From Progne subis subis (lineage: Eukaryota > Chordata > Aves > Passeriformes > Hirundinidae): 64,000 nt of DNA. The notes under the pieces were generated by a model. That model searched no databases, was not told the DNA's origin, and saw only the letters and a program-made list of their open reading frames with translations. The stretch covers positions 186,001-250,000 of the forward strand of contig JAKJHU010000151.1 in assembly GCA_022316685.1 (NCBI GenBank), in the 5' to 3' direction. A program made the position numbers and the translations under genes. Below are positions 24,501 to 36,500 of the stretch, in pieces. Position 1 is the first letter of the stretch. Each line of letters opens with the position of its first letter.

Positions 24501-27500
24501 AATCCATCTTTTTATTGGACCAACAGGTTTCACCAAAGCTCTGGTTTCCGCCTTACCCACGTGAAAAATATGGGACGGGGCAGCACTGCCTGAGGAAGTG
24601 CTGCTTCCTTGGGAAGAGTAATTTTCCTCCCCCAGGTGGAGCTGGGTGGTTTTTTTTTTTTGCAGTGGTGGCTTGATTTTGCTCTAGAAAATCCAAATGT
24701 GGGGATTTTTTTTCTCAGCTGAAACCTTGTTCTTGCCTGGGGTTTTTTTTTGTGTGTTTGGTTGGTTATTTTCTTCCTTTTCTGGTGGAAGTTCAGCGAT
24801 TTCCCACTTTTGTGGGAATTTTGTGTGTCTGATGCATTCAACGTAACACATTTCTTTAGAAAAAGCCGCATGAGCTGTGTTAAAAATGTAAATATGAAAT
24901 GTCTGTGGGGTTTTCTCTTAATTATCCAATGATGGAGAGCAGCAGCCTGGGATCCTTGTTTTCCTTAATCCTTTGTCATGGAAAGGTGAATTTCAACACG
25001 ATTCCTGACCTCAGCTGGTTTTTCTGGTCCAGCCAGAATTTTTCTTTACTCACAGCCATCAGATCTTGGTGTTTCTGGGTTTTTTTTTTTCCCCTCCTTT
25101 GATCCCAGGTTGACTCCCAACGAACTCGGCTTTTCCTTGGGGAACTCTTGAACAAAGGTTTGTCCAGCCCTGGCACAGGCTGACTCGACAAATTGTGGAA
25201 TACTCATTCCTGGAGGGTTTTAACAGCCCTGTGGATGTGGCACTTGTGGACATGACTTAGTGGTGGCCTTGGCAGTGCTGGGGGAAGGGGATTTTCCAAC
25301 CGAAACAATTCCCTGATTCTGTAATAATTTGGAAATAGCTGATGGAGAGCTCTGCCTTTGATAGCTCTTTTATAGTCCACTGCAGCTGTATGAAAACCAA
25401 CTACAAAAGCAACTTCATTTTGTTTATCCTTAATTTTGGCTCCGGTTGACAGATGTTTTCTGGGAGCTCGATTTGGGAATTTTTTTTTCCCCCCATAACG
25501 TGTAGGCAGAAATCTTCGGTCACCAAGCTGATGAGTAAGTGAAATTTTTATTTAAAATAAAGAATGGGTAAGATTGGTAATGGGGCTGTTTTTAAGGTCA
25601 TTGGTAGTATCCAGGAGGGATTCGAATGAGCTGAAATCTCTCCAGGTTCATCCCATTGTTTTGCTGGGAATGCTGAATCCTTGTCCATGTCCTCTGGGCA
25701 ATGAATGCTGCTGATAATGATAAATGATAATTGATAAATGATAATTGATAAATGATAAATGATAATTGATAAATGATAAATGATAAATCCCATTCATGGC
25801 GATGGGATCTTCCCATTGGGAGCACTCCGTAGCCTTCAGAAGAGGTTTAAAACCAGTCAGGATTCTTCCATGGCCGATCCTATCCGTGTATCTCCGTGGA
25901 AATCTTGCGAGTTTCCGGTTGTATCTCATAGTTTGTAATGGGATAATGAGGGTTCTTATTGCTCCTTTAATTTAGCTGCAGCATCTCCAATGGAATTCTG
26001 ATCCTTACGTTAAGGACGGGGCTTATCAGGATGAACTGGAACTGCTTAATAGCCTGGGATTGTTGATAACAGCACCAAGATAAATCCCAGGCTGAGATTT
26101 TTCTCTTTACACTTTAATATCTTTGTAGAAGGAGGTGGGGTGCGAAATGTGAAAACTGGGAAGTTTGGGAGAAGAACAGCCACGGAATCACAGCACTAAA
26201 GTGGGAGTGAAGTGACGAGGCAGAGAGTTCCTGATTTCAGCCTGAACTTCTGTAGAGATGAACATGAAACCCGTCAGACTGGGTCTTTGCTTCTTGTCTG
26301 GAATCTCCCTTTGATCTGATCAGTTCTCTCTCGGGAAATCCCCACATCCCGTGAGCAGTGGGTGATTCCCAGGATCGCAGAATTGAAGGGACCACAGTGG
26401 GGCATCTGGTCCAAGCTCCCTGTTCCAGCAGGGCCATCCCAGAGCACAGGCTTGTGTCCAGAGGGTTCTGGAATATCTCCAGGGAAGGAGACTCCACACC
26501 CTCTCTGGTCTCTGTTCAGGGCTTGGTCACTGCTCAGGGAAGAAGTTCTGCCTCACATCCAGGTGGAATTTCCTGGGATCAGCTCCTGCCTGTTCCTCCT
26601 GTGCCATTGCTGGCCCCCCAGAGCAGAGCCTGAGCCCTCCCTGCAGGCAAGGACAGACAGGGATGGGGTTCCCTCTGTGCTGTGTCTCCTTTCGGGGCTG
26701 GACAGCCCCAGCTCCCTCAGCCTTTCCTTGGCAGAGATGCTCCAATCCCTTCATCATCTTTGTTGTCCTCCTCTGGACCTGCTCCAGGAGTTCCATGTCT
26801 CCAGCCCTGGACAGAGCACTCCCATTGGGCTCCTTCCCTGATCCACCTGGAACCAGGCATGTGGTGGAGGCCCGTGATCCCTGATGGAGATGACACCGTT
26901 GGGAATGTCCAGTGGGTGTCTGCCTCACTCCACGCTCAGCGGTGATGATTTGGGGTTGGGAATTACCACTGAGCAGTAGCCCATGTGGAAGTGGCTCTGT
27001 TGTGGCTTTGAGAGGGATGGATGGGATCGTGGAGGTCCCTGATGGAAACGGAGTTCCTCAAAGCACTGCAGGGGACGGTTGGATTCCGCAGGCTTCGCCA
27101 CAACAGGATTAATTCACCTTCTGGATGTCCAAAAAATTACAGCCAGTGACTCGATATCCAGTGGAAACCAGTGCCAGCTGATGTCCCTCAGGGGTCTGTA
27201 CTGGGACCAGTGCTGCCTTCATTAATGACGTAATGGGATTGGGTGCTGCCTTGGCAGGTTTGCAGATGACACCGAGTGGGTGGTGCCACTGTTCCACAGA
27301 ATCCTGGGATTGTGGACTGGTTTGGAAGAGACCTTCAAGGCCATCTGGTTCCTCTCGGTTTTTTTGTCCTGAGATTCAGGTGGTTTTAGAGTCTTTTTGC
27401 CTTCTGCAAAGCCCTGAGCCAGGCGCAAGAAAGAGACAGAGCCTTCAGGTTCTGATTTTCAAGGCTGCAGGCTTTGTTTATTGTTTCTTATCTTACAATT

Positions 27501-30500
27501 CTCTCAGTGCCCAACTAAGATCTGTGCAGCTGCTCGGGCATCTGACGACTCCTCCCGCACTGAGCTGTCGCTGCCTCTTATGCTAATTGTTATGTACTCT
27601 TTATTTATCGTTATTTGCCAATACCTACTACCTATACTAAACAGGTCATCTCTACTCTGACCCAATCTTCTTAAACTACTCTGTGCCACCGTCACCACAG
27701 AAAATGGAGTGAAGGAAGAAGAAAGAAAAGGCAAGAGACAACGCCCCAAATCCTCCATCTTGCTCCCATCTACTTCCATACTAAAAACCCAAACCCACTG
27801 TTTTTCACCCTGTGATAACCTAAACTGCTATCTTTCACACTCTTGTGGCCTGTAATTCATCTTGCAATGTAGGAAGCCTTTCCTGTGGACTGAGATCAAA
27901 GCCAGTGTCTTCCTGGGCTCTGTGCCAGGGTCCCAGACCCCCCTGTCCAGGTCCCAGACCAGCTCTGCCCAGGTCTCTGACCTTCCAGGGCAACCAAAGG
28001 AATGCCCTGGACTCCAACACGTTCCAACCCCCTGCCGTGAGCAGGGATTCCCTCCCAGCTGCTTTGCTGCCTCTTAAATAGGATTTTCCTAATTGTTTTC
28101 AAAACACCATCCGAGTCTCATTCCAGCTCCAGAGGTATTTTAGCTCAAGTGTTGTTTTATTTCCTGGAAATACCAAAGGAGAGGGTTTATGGATTTGCAG
28201 TGGATCCTGGAGAGCTTTTAGATCCCAAATCCCTGTGATCATTTGGAGATGACCATCAGGAGTCATCCCTTCGCTGGGATGTTTTGAGGGCAGAAACCTG
28301 TTTTGGAGCAGATTCCTTCGGGTAACCACATAGTTTAAATTTCTCCATCATTGCTCCAGTCTGGATGATGTTTGGATGCATTCTCCTCCAGGTTTTAATG
28401 ACAGGGAGCCAGGATTTTCTTTTTTCTTTTCTTTAAAGGCTGTTTCCATTTGCACCCAATTATAAAAAAGCCATCGGAAAAAAGCCATTTGCTGGCTGTC
28501 ACTTCGGAGCGGCGTCAAAACGGCTCCGGCACCTCCAGCCATCACTTCCCAACAGCTGCTTAGAAGGACATTAAAACAGCCTGACATCCATCCCGTCCGT
28601 TAATCCCGCTGCTTGGCCCTGGGGATACCTGGAATAGCTTTGGCAAAAGCCGCATGGATGCTCAAGAGGGCTTCAAAAAGTAGAAAACAGCGGAATTGGG
28701 GCAGTTGAGTTTTGGGGGTTTTAATGCTGAAGGTTAGTGGGATCTGCGTCCGTCGTGATGGATGGAGGGATGGACGTGGATCCCAAGGAGACGGGAAGAT
28801 GCTCCAGCACTTGGCCAGTCTCTTCACAGAACCCCAGAATATTCCGAGTTGGAAGGGACCCACAAGGATCATCAAAGTCCAGCCCTTGTCATCTGCTGTC
28901 CTCCAGCGCTGGGAAAGGAGCAGGGGGTGGGATTAAGCCTGGAGATACTTGAGAAGCTCAACCTGGCCAAACTGCTGCCCAGGAGCCAGGAATGCCAGGA
29001 ATGCCAGGCTGGGTGGGATCTCTCCTCCCCACCCCATAGGGTCAGTGGGTGGTTGTTGGTTGGCCCAGTGACCCAGCTTCAACCTTCCTTCCACCCTCCA
29101 TCCCCTCCTGCCAAGCTTGTTCATGGAAAACATCCATTAACATCATTCCCAAGACTGAGCCAGGATTTTCCACCAGTTGCTGCCTTCCTCCTTTGCCAGC
29201 TCCGTGCTAAACAAGGCTGGGCCCTGCAAACCTTCCTCATCCCTGTCTCGCTCCTGGAGCACGGTCGGGCCCCGTTGGACCATTTAAGGCCTTGTGGATC
29301 CTTGACAGCACCTGGAATTTCACCCAACGCTTCCTTGGCAGCCAGGGAGGAGTCCTGGACGTGGGATCTGCCAGCTGGGCACCATCCCAACCCTGGGCAC
29401 CGTTGCTGGACAGTGCTGTGGGGAGAATCCCGCAGCGGGGAGTCTGGGATTGGGAAATATCTATGGGAATGTTGGATGTCCTTATCAGCACCTGGTGGAG
29501 CTGGAGTGGGTCGAGATTTCTCCCCGTGGCTTTTTAGGGATTCTCTGGGGTTTTCTCATCTTTTTGGTGGAAGGGACCAGACTTTCTTTTTCCATTTTTA
29601 TGGCCCAGCCTGTGGTCTGGCGGGGGTCCCGGGGGGTATAATTAGCCACCCCGACAGGTGGCAGGGATCGGATGGCCCCCGGCACCACCCCACGGCCCCG
29701 CTCGGCTTCACCCCGGCTGACACGTGGCTGGTGGCAAAATTCCCTACGGAAACCCAGCCCCGGAGCCTTGGATCTGGCAGGAGCAGGAGAGCTACTGTAA
29801 ATAAACAGAAGGGGCTTTTCCAGCCTCTGGAGGCGATTCCCAGCCTCACCATCCCAGCCGTGGGACGAGGGGGATGTTGTGGAGGAAGGGCCCGGAGCGC
29901 CGGGAACGGCGCGGAAAAGCCATTAGAAACCCGAGCTGGGGACACGGCCCCCGGGATTAGCTGCACACGGTTTGTTTTCTTTATTAAGTATCTTTTTACC
30001 GTGGAGCCAACAAACATGGATTCGCTTGGAGGCTGGGAAGAGCACTGGGGAGGTGGCACATCCCGATCCCAGTGTCCAGCCCGGGATCACGGTGCCGTCC
30101 CACCCCCTGATCAATGTCCCGCTGGGAAGGGACAGCCACATTTCTTGGCCTTTTTCCAAAACAGCGTAATTCCTCGATGTAGCAGTGATGTGTCCAGGTG
30201 GCTTTTTGAGGTCAGGGCTCTTTCTTCCTACTCTTCTCCTTTCCGAGTCCATTTTGTGCTGGAAACCCCTTTAAAGATAAGGATTTTGCGTCCTTTTTAG
30301 GGATCATCCTGAGCAGAGCCAGGATTTGGACTTGATGATCTGTGGGAGTCCCTTTTAAATCAGGATATTCTGTGATTCCAGGAACTGGGAGTGGTCAGAC
30401 CAGGACCTGGCACCAAAGTCCATCCCCACAATCTCATGCTCCACTGGGATTGTCCCTTCCAGGTGGGCTTGGAAGCTCTGCCCGTGCATTCATCCCAGTC

Positions 30501-33500
30501 TTTAATCCCTAACGGGCTGTTCCTTCGGTTTTTTCACTAATTTTGTCCCGTTTATTTTAAAAGAAGTAATCAGGTCGAGGAATTTGCTTTTCTGCTTGCT
30601 CATATTTGTGGACAAATCCCTGTGTTTGAATTCCTTTCTGGTCGCTGCCTTTTCCAAGCATTTCTCTTTAGTCCAGGATGTATCCTGCCTGCAGGTAAAG
30701 TGAGAAAATGAAGAAAATACCCCGTGGAGCCAGGCTGGGAGAGCTGGGAATGTCCAGCCTAGAGACAGGAAGGTTCCAGGGGGAACTTTAGAGGCTCTCC
30801 CAGTGTCTTAAAGGGGCTCCAAGAGAGCTGGAGAGGGACTTTGGACAAGCGTCTGGAGTAACAGGACACAGGGAATGGCTTCCCACTGCCAGAGAGTGGG
30901 GTTAGCTGGGGTATTGGGAAGAAGTTCTTCCCTGTGAAGGTGGTGAGGCCCTGGAATGGAATTCCCAGAGAATCTGTAGCTGCTGCATCTGTGGAAGTGT
31001 TGAAGTCCAGGTTGGAGGGGGCTTGGAGCAAACTGGGATAGTGGAAGGTGTCCCTGTTCATGGCAGGAGGTTGGAATAAGGTGATTCCTAAGCCCCTTCC
31101 AACCGGAGCATTCCATGTTCCTACAAAACACAGGATTCGGGAGTGATGGCAAAGCCAGGCACTGTTCAGACCTTACTCTACTTCCAGGTTGGTTTTACGG
31201 TTACTTCCCATTCCAGCTCCTTGAAAGAAGAAATGGAAAATCATAGGAATGGGGGTTTAAAATATTTAAGTTTTTTTTTGTTTGTTTGTTTGTTTTTTGG
31301 TTTTTTTCTGGGAAAGCAGCGCTATCACTGAGCTGCCCCCCACACTGAGCCTGTATCCGTGTATCCATGTGGATCCCAGCCCTCCTGCTGCTCAGCACCA
31401 CCCCCAACCTCCAGCACACGAGCTCCTTGCTCCGCTGCCGACTTCAGCGCTCGGCCCCGGGCGACGGAGCCGCCAAATCCTTCTGCTTCTCAAGGAGAGA
31501 GCTCGGCAGGGATCCCGCTTAATCCCAAAGGTCAGCACGGGGAGCTGCTCCTGTGTCCCCCTGGTAAACTTGCATCAAAAGGGCAGGAACTGACCTCCAT
31601 CCCACGTTGTGGGCAGGATGGGATTTTATAAATGGGCCACAGTGGTGGTGCTGAAACCCTCCTTGTGTTTCTCTCTCCGTGGATTTATCTCGTTTTCCCC
31701 AAAATTTGAGTGTCTGTAGCAGGGAGGAATGGGATGCCTGGGCATCTGAGCGGGGGAGGACCCGCGTTTCTTGTGGAGAAGCTCGGCAAGGGAATGGATG
31801 CTGGAGCTGGGAATATTTGGTTGTGCCGCGTGTGTTGGGTGGAGTCTCTCCATGGATGTCATCTCCACGATGCAAAAGCCAAACTGGGTGGGATGGAGCA
31901 CCCCGGGTGGGAATGGGTCCACATAGGACTGAGAGGGACCTGCTCCCGCCCTTCATCCCTTGGGATATGCTGGGATGAGCTCTCTGGATTGCTGGGAACA
32001 GAGATTAGAGAGAGGCTGTTCTTCTTCCTTCATTCCCAAGAACCCAGATAGAAATCCCAGCTGAAGGCATCTCCTCTTCCCTGCCTGCATCTCTTCCTGC
32101 CTTTCCCAGTGCCAAAAAATGCCACTTCCCACATGGGGAAGCTCTGTGACAGTGATGACACCTCATTCCCACCTGCACCACTGGTGGCTCCTGGGAGCCA
32201 CCGAAATCCAGAGCTGGGGGTGCAGGAGCATTTTTAGGGATGAACATCTCAATGCCTTTTTTTTAACAGCCCCATTCCATAGCCACACTGACTTTCCTTG
32301 GATGGGACAGCATCAACCAAGCCCTGGGAAGAGCAGGTTGGGCTCTAGCCCTCATCCATCTTCCTCAGAAGGCTGGTTCAGGCAGCAATCCCAAAATAAA
32401 TCCTAAAAGGATTTTGTTCTGGCTCTTGCCTGCTCTTTGCCAAGTCCCAGGCATGGCTGGGACAACAAAACCCTGTGTCATCTCCAAAACCAGCTTCTCC
32501 AGCCCAGATAACCTCCTTGGGACTTCTCCAGAGGTAAATCACACTGCTGTTGAGGCTTTGGTGGTTTGAATCCACAAAAATCAAGCATTTGGAGAAGGGC
32601 GGGCGAGCCTGGAATGTACCAGACTAGGATATTATTTTTAGCAGTATTTTTTCTTGGAATATCATTTTGGTGCGGAGAAGGAAACGCCAACGCATCCCTC
32701 TCTCCCTTCGGCAAGGTGTCGGTGCCGCCTGAAGGAGCTCGGCTGTGGATTCCTGTGCTCCCACAGGGTTTTCCCTTGCCTTTTCCAACTCCGCTCCCTC
32801 TTTCCCTGGCAGTGCAAGAAGAAGCACACGCTGGTTTGTCCCGACTTTGCCAAGAAGGGCGTCTGCCCCAAGGGCTCCCGGTGCAAACTCCTGCACCCCC
32901 AGAAGAGACGTCGCCCACAGCAGGCTGGAGGTGAAGGAGACCACCACAACCCTCCTTCCAAGTGGAGACGGATCCAGGAGGCATCGGGCAGGTAGGAAAG
33001 AGCTCGTTTTGCTCCATTTAACAGTTTTCTTCCCAACCTGCTCCGTATTTTTCCTCCTCCAGGTGCGTTCCGTCTGTATCCTCTTTTGTCTCAGGATGTT
33101 GTTAATGTGGGTCACTGTGGTGTTTCCTGATGGAGTCACCTCTGGGGTGGGCAGTGTCCATGCTTTGAGGAGGAGCTGATGGAGAGGAAAGAGTGGATTC
33201 ACCCTCAGGAATGTGCCATCCAGGGCTTTAGCACCTCCACGTATCTTTGAGGCTTTTACAGACCTTCCTCTTGGAGATGGAGGAGCCCTGATGGAGATTC
33301 CACTGCTGAAAGCGTTGGCCAGGTTATCCATAGTTGTGTGGGAACCTGGAAAACATCATCCCTCTTCCTTACATCCATGTTGGAGAGCAGAGCTGAGCCC
33401 TCTCCATAGCATGGAGGGGCTGGAGAATAGGAAATGGGGATGGACTGTGGAGGTAAGAGGTTTTGGAGAAGTTTGGAGCCGGGCTGGGCCCTTGGTTAAT

Positions 33501-36500
33501 CCTTGGAAGCTCTCTGAGCTCTCCCTGATGTTTTTTGGGTGCTGGGATGGAGCCACAGGCTGATGATGGATGTGTTGATCCTCATCCTCTCATGGAGATG
33601 GATTTTCCTGAGCTTGGCACATCCTCTGCCCTCACTCCCAAGTCCTGCATGCAGGACGACTACATCCCAATGGAATTAAAACTAAAGTGAAATGGAAATT
33701 TGGCTTTAAAAGCCAAAATCTCCCAAGTCCTGCGCCGCGGGAGGAGGAGAGATCGATTTGGGTGCTTGGCTTTTCTGCAGCGGGAGGTGGGAGTGAAGGT
33801 GGGATGGAAAGGGAGGGATCTGGGAGCTTTGCCAGGCTGGTCCATGCTCCTGGAATTCTTCATGGTCTGGGCCCGGGCCTCATCCTGGCCCTGCCTTGTA
33901 AGGTAGCAGAGGGGGACGAGCAGTTCCGCGGGTTCTCCGAACTTATCCCGGGTGACAGAAGAGCCTTGGAATGACACCCAGCTCACGTTCCCGGTGTGAA
34001 CGAGGTGTAAAATAGCTCCTTGCTCTTTTTAGGGAAGGAGGAATGAGCTCAGGCCTGGCTGGTTGGGAGGCTCCTGGCGTCCTCCGCTGGGAAGGGAGCA
34101 CGCCCCAGCTTGGAAGCTGCTCCGGAGTTGTTTTTTTTCCTTTATTGGCCCCATCATGGGAGATGTCAAAAGGAGCCGGAGTGTCAAGTTAGCTTGGAGG
34201 AGAGTGGCAGGGCTGGGAATGAGCCAAGCCCAGCAGGACACCTCCAAGCCATCCCAACTCCCCACGCCCTCCATCTCCCCTTCCCTCTGCTTGACCGCAA
34301 ACAGGAGCCCGGCACCTCCACAAGAATCTGAGGAACAGGGAACCTTGCAGGGAAGTGCAGGACGGGGAATCCAGCTGGGGAGGGAGAAACTCCAGCCGAA
34401 TCTCTGCTGGCTCCAGGGAAATCAGGGAATACAGCATGGCCTAGGATGGAGACTTGGGAGCTCCAAGCCTCTTGCGTTGCCTATGATGCTGTGTCCAGTG
34501 TTGCCGAGTAGGATTGTTTTATTTTTCCTTATTATTTTTCCCATTCCTGCAGGAATGATCCACCTCAGCTCCAGGATGATGGAGAAATTCCCGGACCCTC
34601 CAGTGTGGAGCAAGAGGTGAAGTTTTGGAAAGATGAGAAACCCAAGCCAAGCAGTTGCCTGCAAAAGCTGCCATCCTTCATCTCCCTCCGATCCCCGGAA
34701 TCTCCTGGTTCCCTGGGCTGCAAAGAGGAGAAGGATGAGGACGAGCCAGAGGATGAACCAGGTAGGAATTGCATCCTCTGCTTGGAGCTGCTCTGGTTTT
34801 CCAAGAAAAAAAGTTATTCTCTGCTGCTCTCCGTGGGTTTTGATGGGATTCATGTTCCTTGTGAGTAACCAAACCAGTTAAGAGCAAGAGTCCAAACTGG
34901 GATGGAAGTCGGGATTCCCATCGGGGCACAAATCCTCGCACCTGTTCCCAGAATTGCACGTGAGGACTTTGTCCCCTTGTTTTATCAACTCCTTCCTTAT
35001 CCTGTAAATTATCCAGTGATGAATCCAGTCTCGTTTCCTTGATGGAATTGCAGCACTGCCCTATAGGGAAGGTGTTTAGAGGGATGCAGGGATGCTCTGC
35101 CTCTGGAGGACCTCTGGACCATCCTTCACACCTGTTTCCCAGCAGGAAATAGCTTGGAAGCTTTGCAATAAAAACATTCCGGTGGGAGGTGGGGTGGAGT
35201 TTGCAGGTTGGAAGTTTGAAGGGGGAGCTTTTAGTCTGGGATCGTCTACTTTGGAAGTCAGTAAAATTTTTGGAAAATGCTGTTTATGATGAGCAGAACT
35301 TTTTAGGAATTCTGACACATGAGAGCAAGTGGCTTCTCCAATATTCTCTTTGGTTCCTCCTCTCCTCATTCTGCTTCTCCATGGGAGAATCCCGGAAGGG
35401 ATGGGATTTTGGGGTGCTCCAGGGATGTACCCCCAGGAGCAGAGGTGATGGAGATGGCAAGGCCGGGGTTGTGCCTGGTTCTTCCCAGCTCTGAGTGCGA
35501 GTTTTTTTGGCTGGATGATGCTCCACTCTTCCCTTTTCCACTCCCATCCTTCTCCAGAGGGATGCACTGTCCAGGAATGGGCTCAGAAATCACAATATTT
35601 TGTGGGAGTAATGATGAAATTCCCATTGCCAGCTCTGTGCGCACAAGGTTTGGCTCAGTGTGAGCCCTTCCCATCTTTGATCCCTGCTTTCCATGCAGCC
35701 AGAGCAGGATCTCACTGGGATAAGGGATGAATTCCCTTGCAAAAGCCAGGATGAAGCATTTACAGGATCATCCATAAGGATCTGCGAGGCTGGGCCTGGC
35801 TCAGCCGCTTCAAGCCAGGGAGGGCTGAGATGCCTTAACACTGTCGGAAAGAGAATTCCCAGGATTAGCAACATATTCCAGAAGTCACAGACGAGCCCGG
35901 GGTGCTTGTGGTGGACACAGCGAGGGGGTCATTCCGGCTGGGAATGCTCCTCTCCACAGCACGGAGTGAAACGCTCAGCTTCCCTTTCCAGGGATTTCTC
36001 CTCCCCTCCTTCCTTTTCCTTGGCCCTGGTTCAACTCCCTTTTGATCTCGGAAAGTGTTCCCAAAGCAGGGACTTAACCGGGATTTTTATCTCCGTGATG
36101 AAGTTGGAGCAATTAAGTCACGGACAAGAAGACTGTTTGAATGTCTTGGAATACACCTGGCAGCCAGGAATGACTTGGGAGCAAGGGCATGCTTTTCCTC
36201 TTGATTCTGGCGTGCGCATCCAAGGGAGGATGATTTCCAGGTGTTTTGGGTGGGAGGATGATGAGGAGGAGCTGGTTCAGCTGGGAATGTTGGCAGGAAT
36301 GCTGGGTGGAGCTGGCAGGTAGGAGGTGAGGGTGCTCATCCCTCCGTGCTCCTTTGCCCAGGGAAGCTCACGGCATTGGGAAAGCAGATGCTGGAGGATC
36401 CACAGGAAAGGAAAACCAGGCAGGAATCGCAGCTATAAAGTCATCTGATGATGAAGCAATATCCCTGCCAAAAGCGATGGCGCACTGAGTCCTGGACATG

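Larger units (their letters stand above)
20329..32812 (+). other. ZC3H3 intron (12.5 kb, splits finger 4)
   Basis: It holds sense CR1 fragments at 21118, 23636, 23903, 25150, 27130, 30310 and 30729, antisense ones at 26368, 27298 and 28822, a solo LTR near 27366-27839, and an AT-rich 14-bp-type repeat at 25712. Candidate non-coding elements lie at 21840-22260 and 29620-30000. A 512-codon open frame at 28762-30300 is judged fortuitous. Nothing was recognised at 31120-32812. Confidence 0.8.

Noticed and set aside
28762..30300. 512-codon plus-strand open frame in a ZC3H3 intron
   Set aside because: It starts beside an antisense CR1 tail, crosses unrelated unique sequence and shows no domain, repeat pattern or conserved-looking segment. 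GC-rich sequence makes such frames likely. It would be worth one BLASTP before final dismissal.
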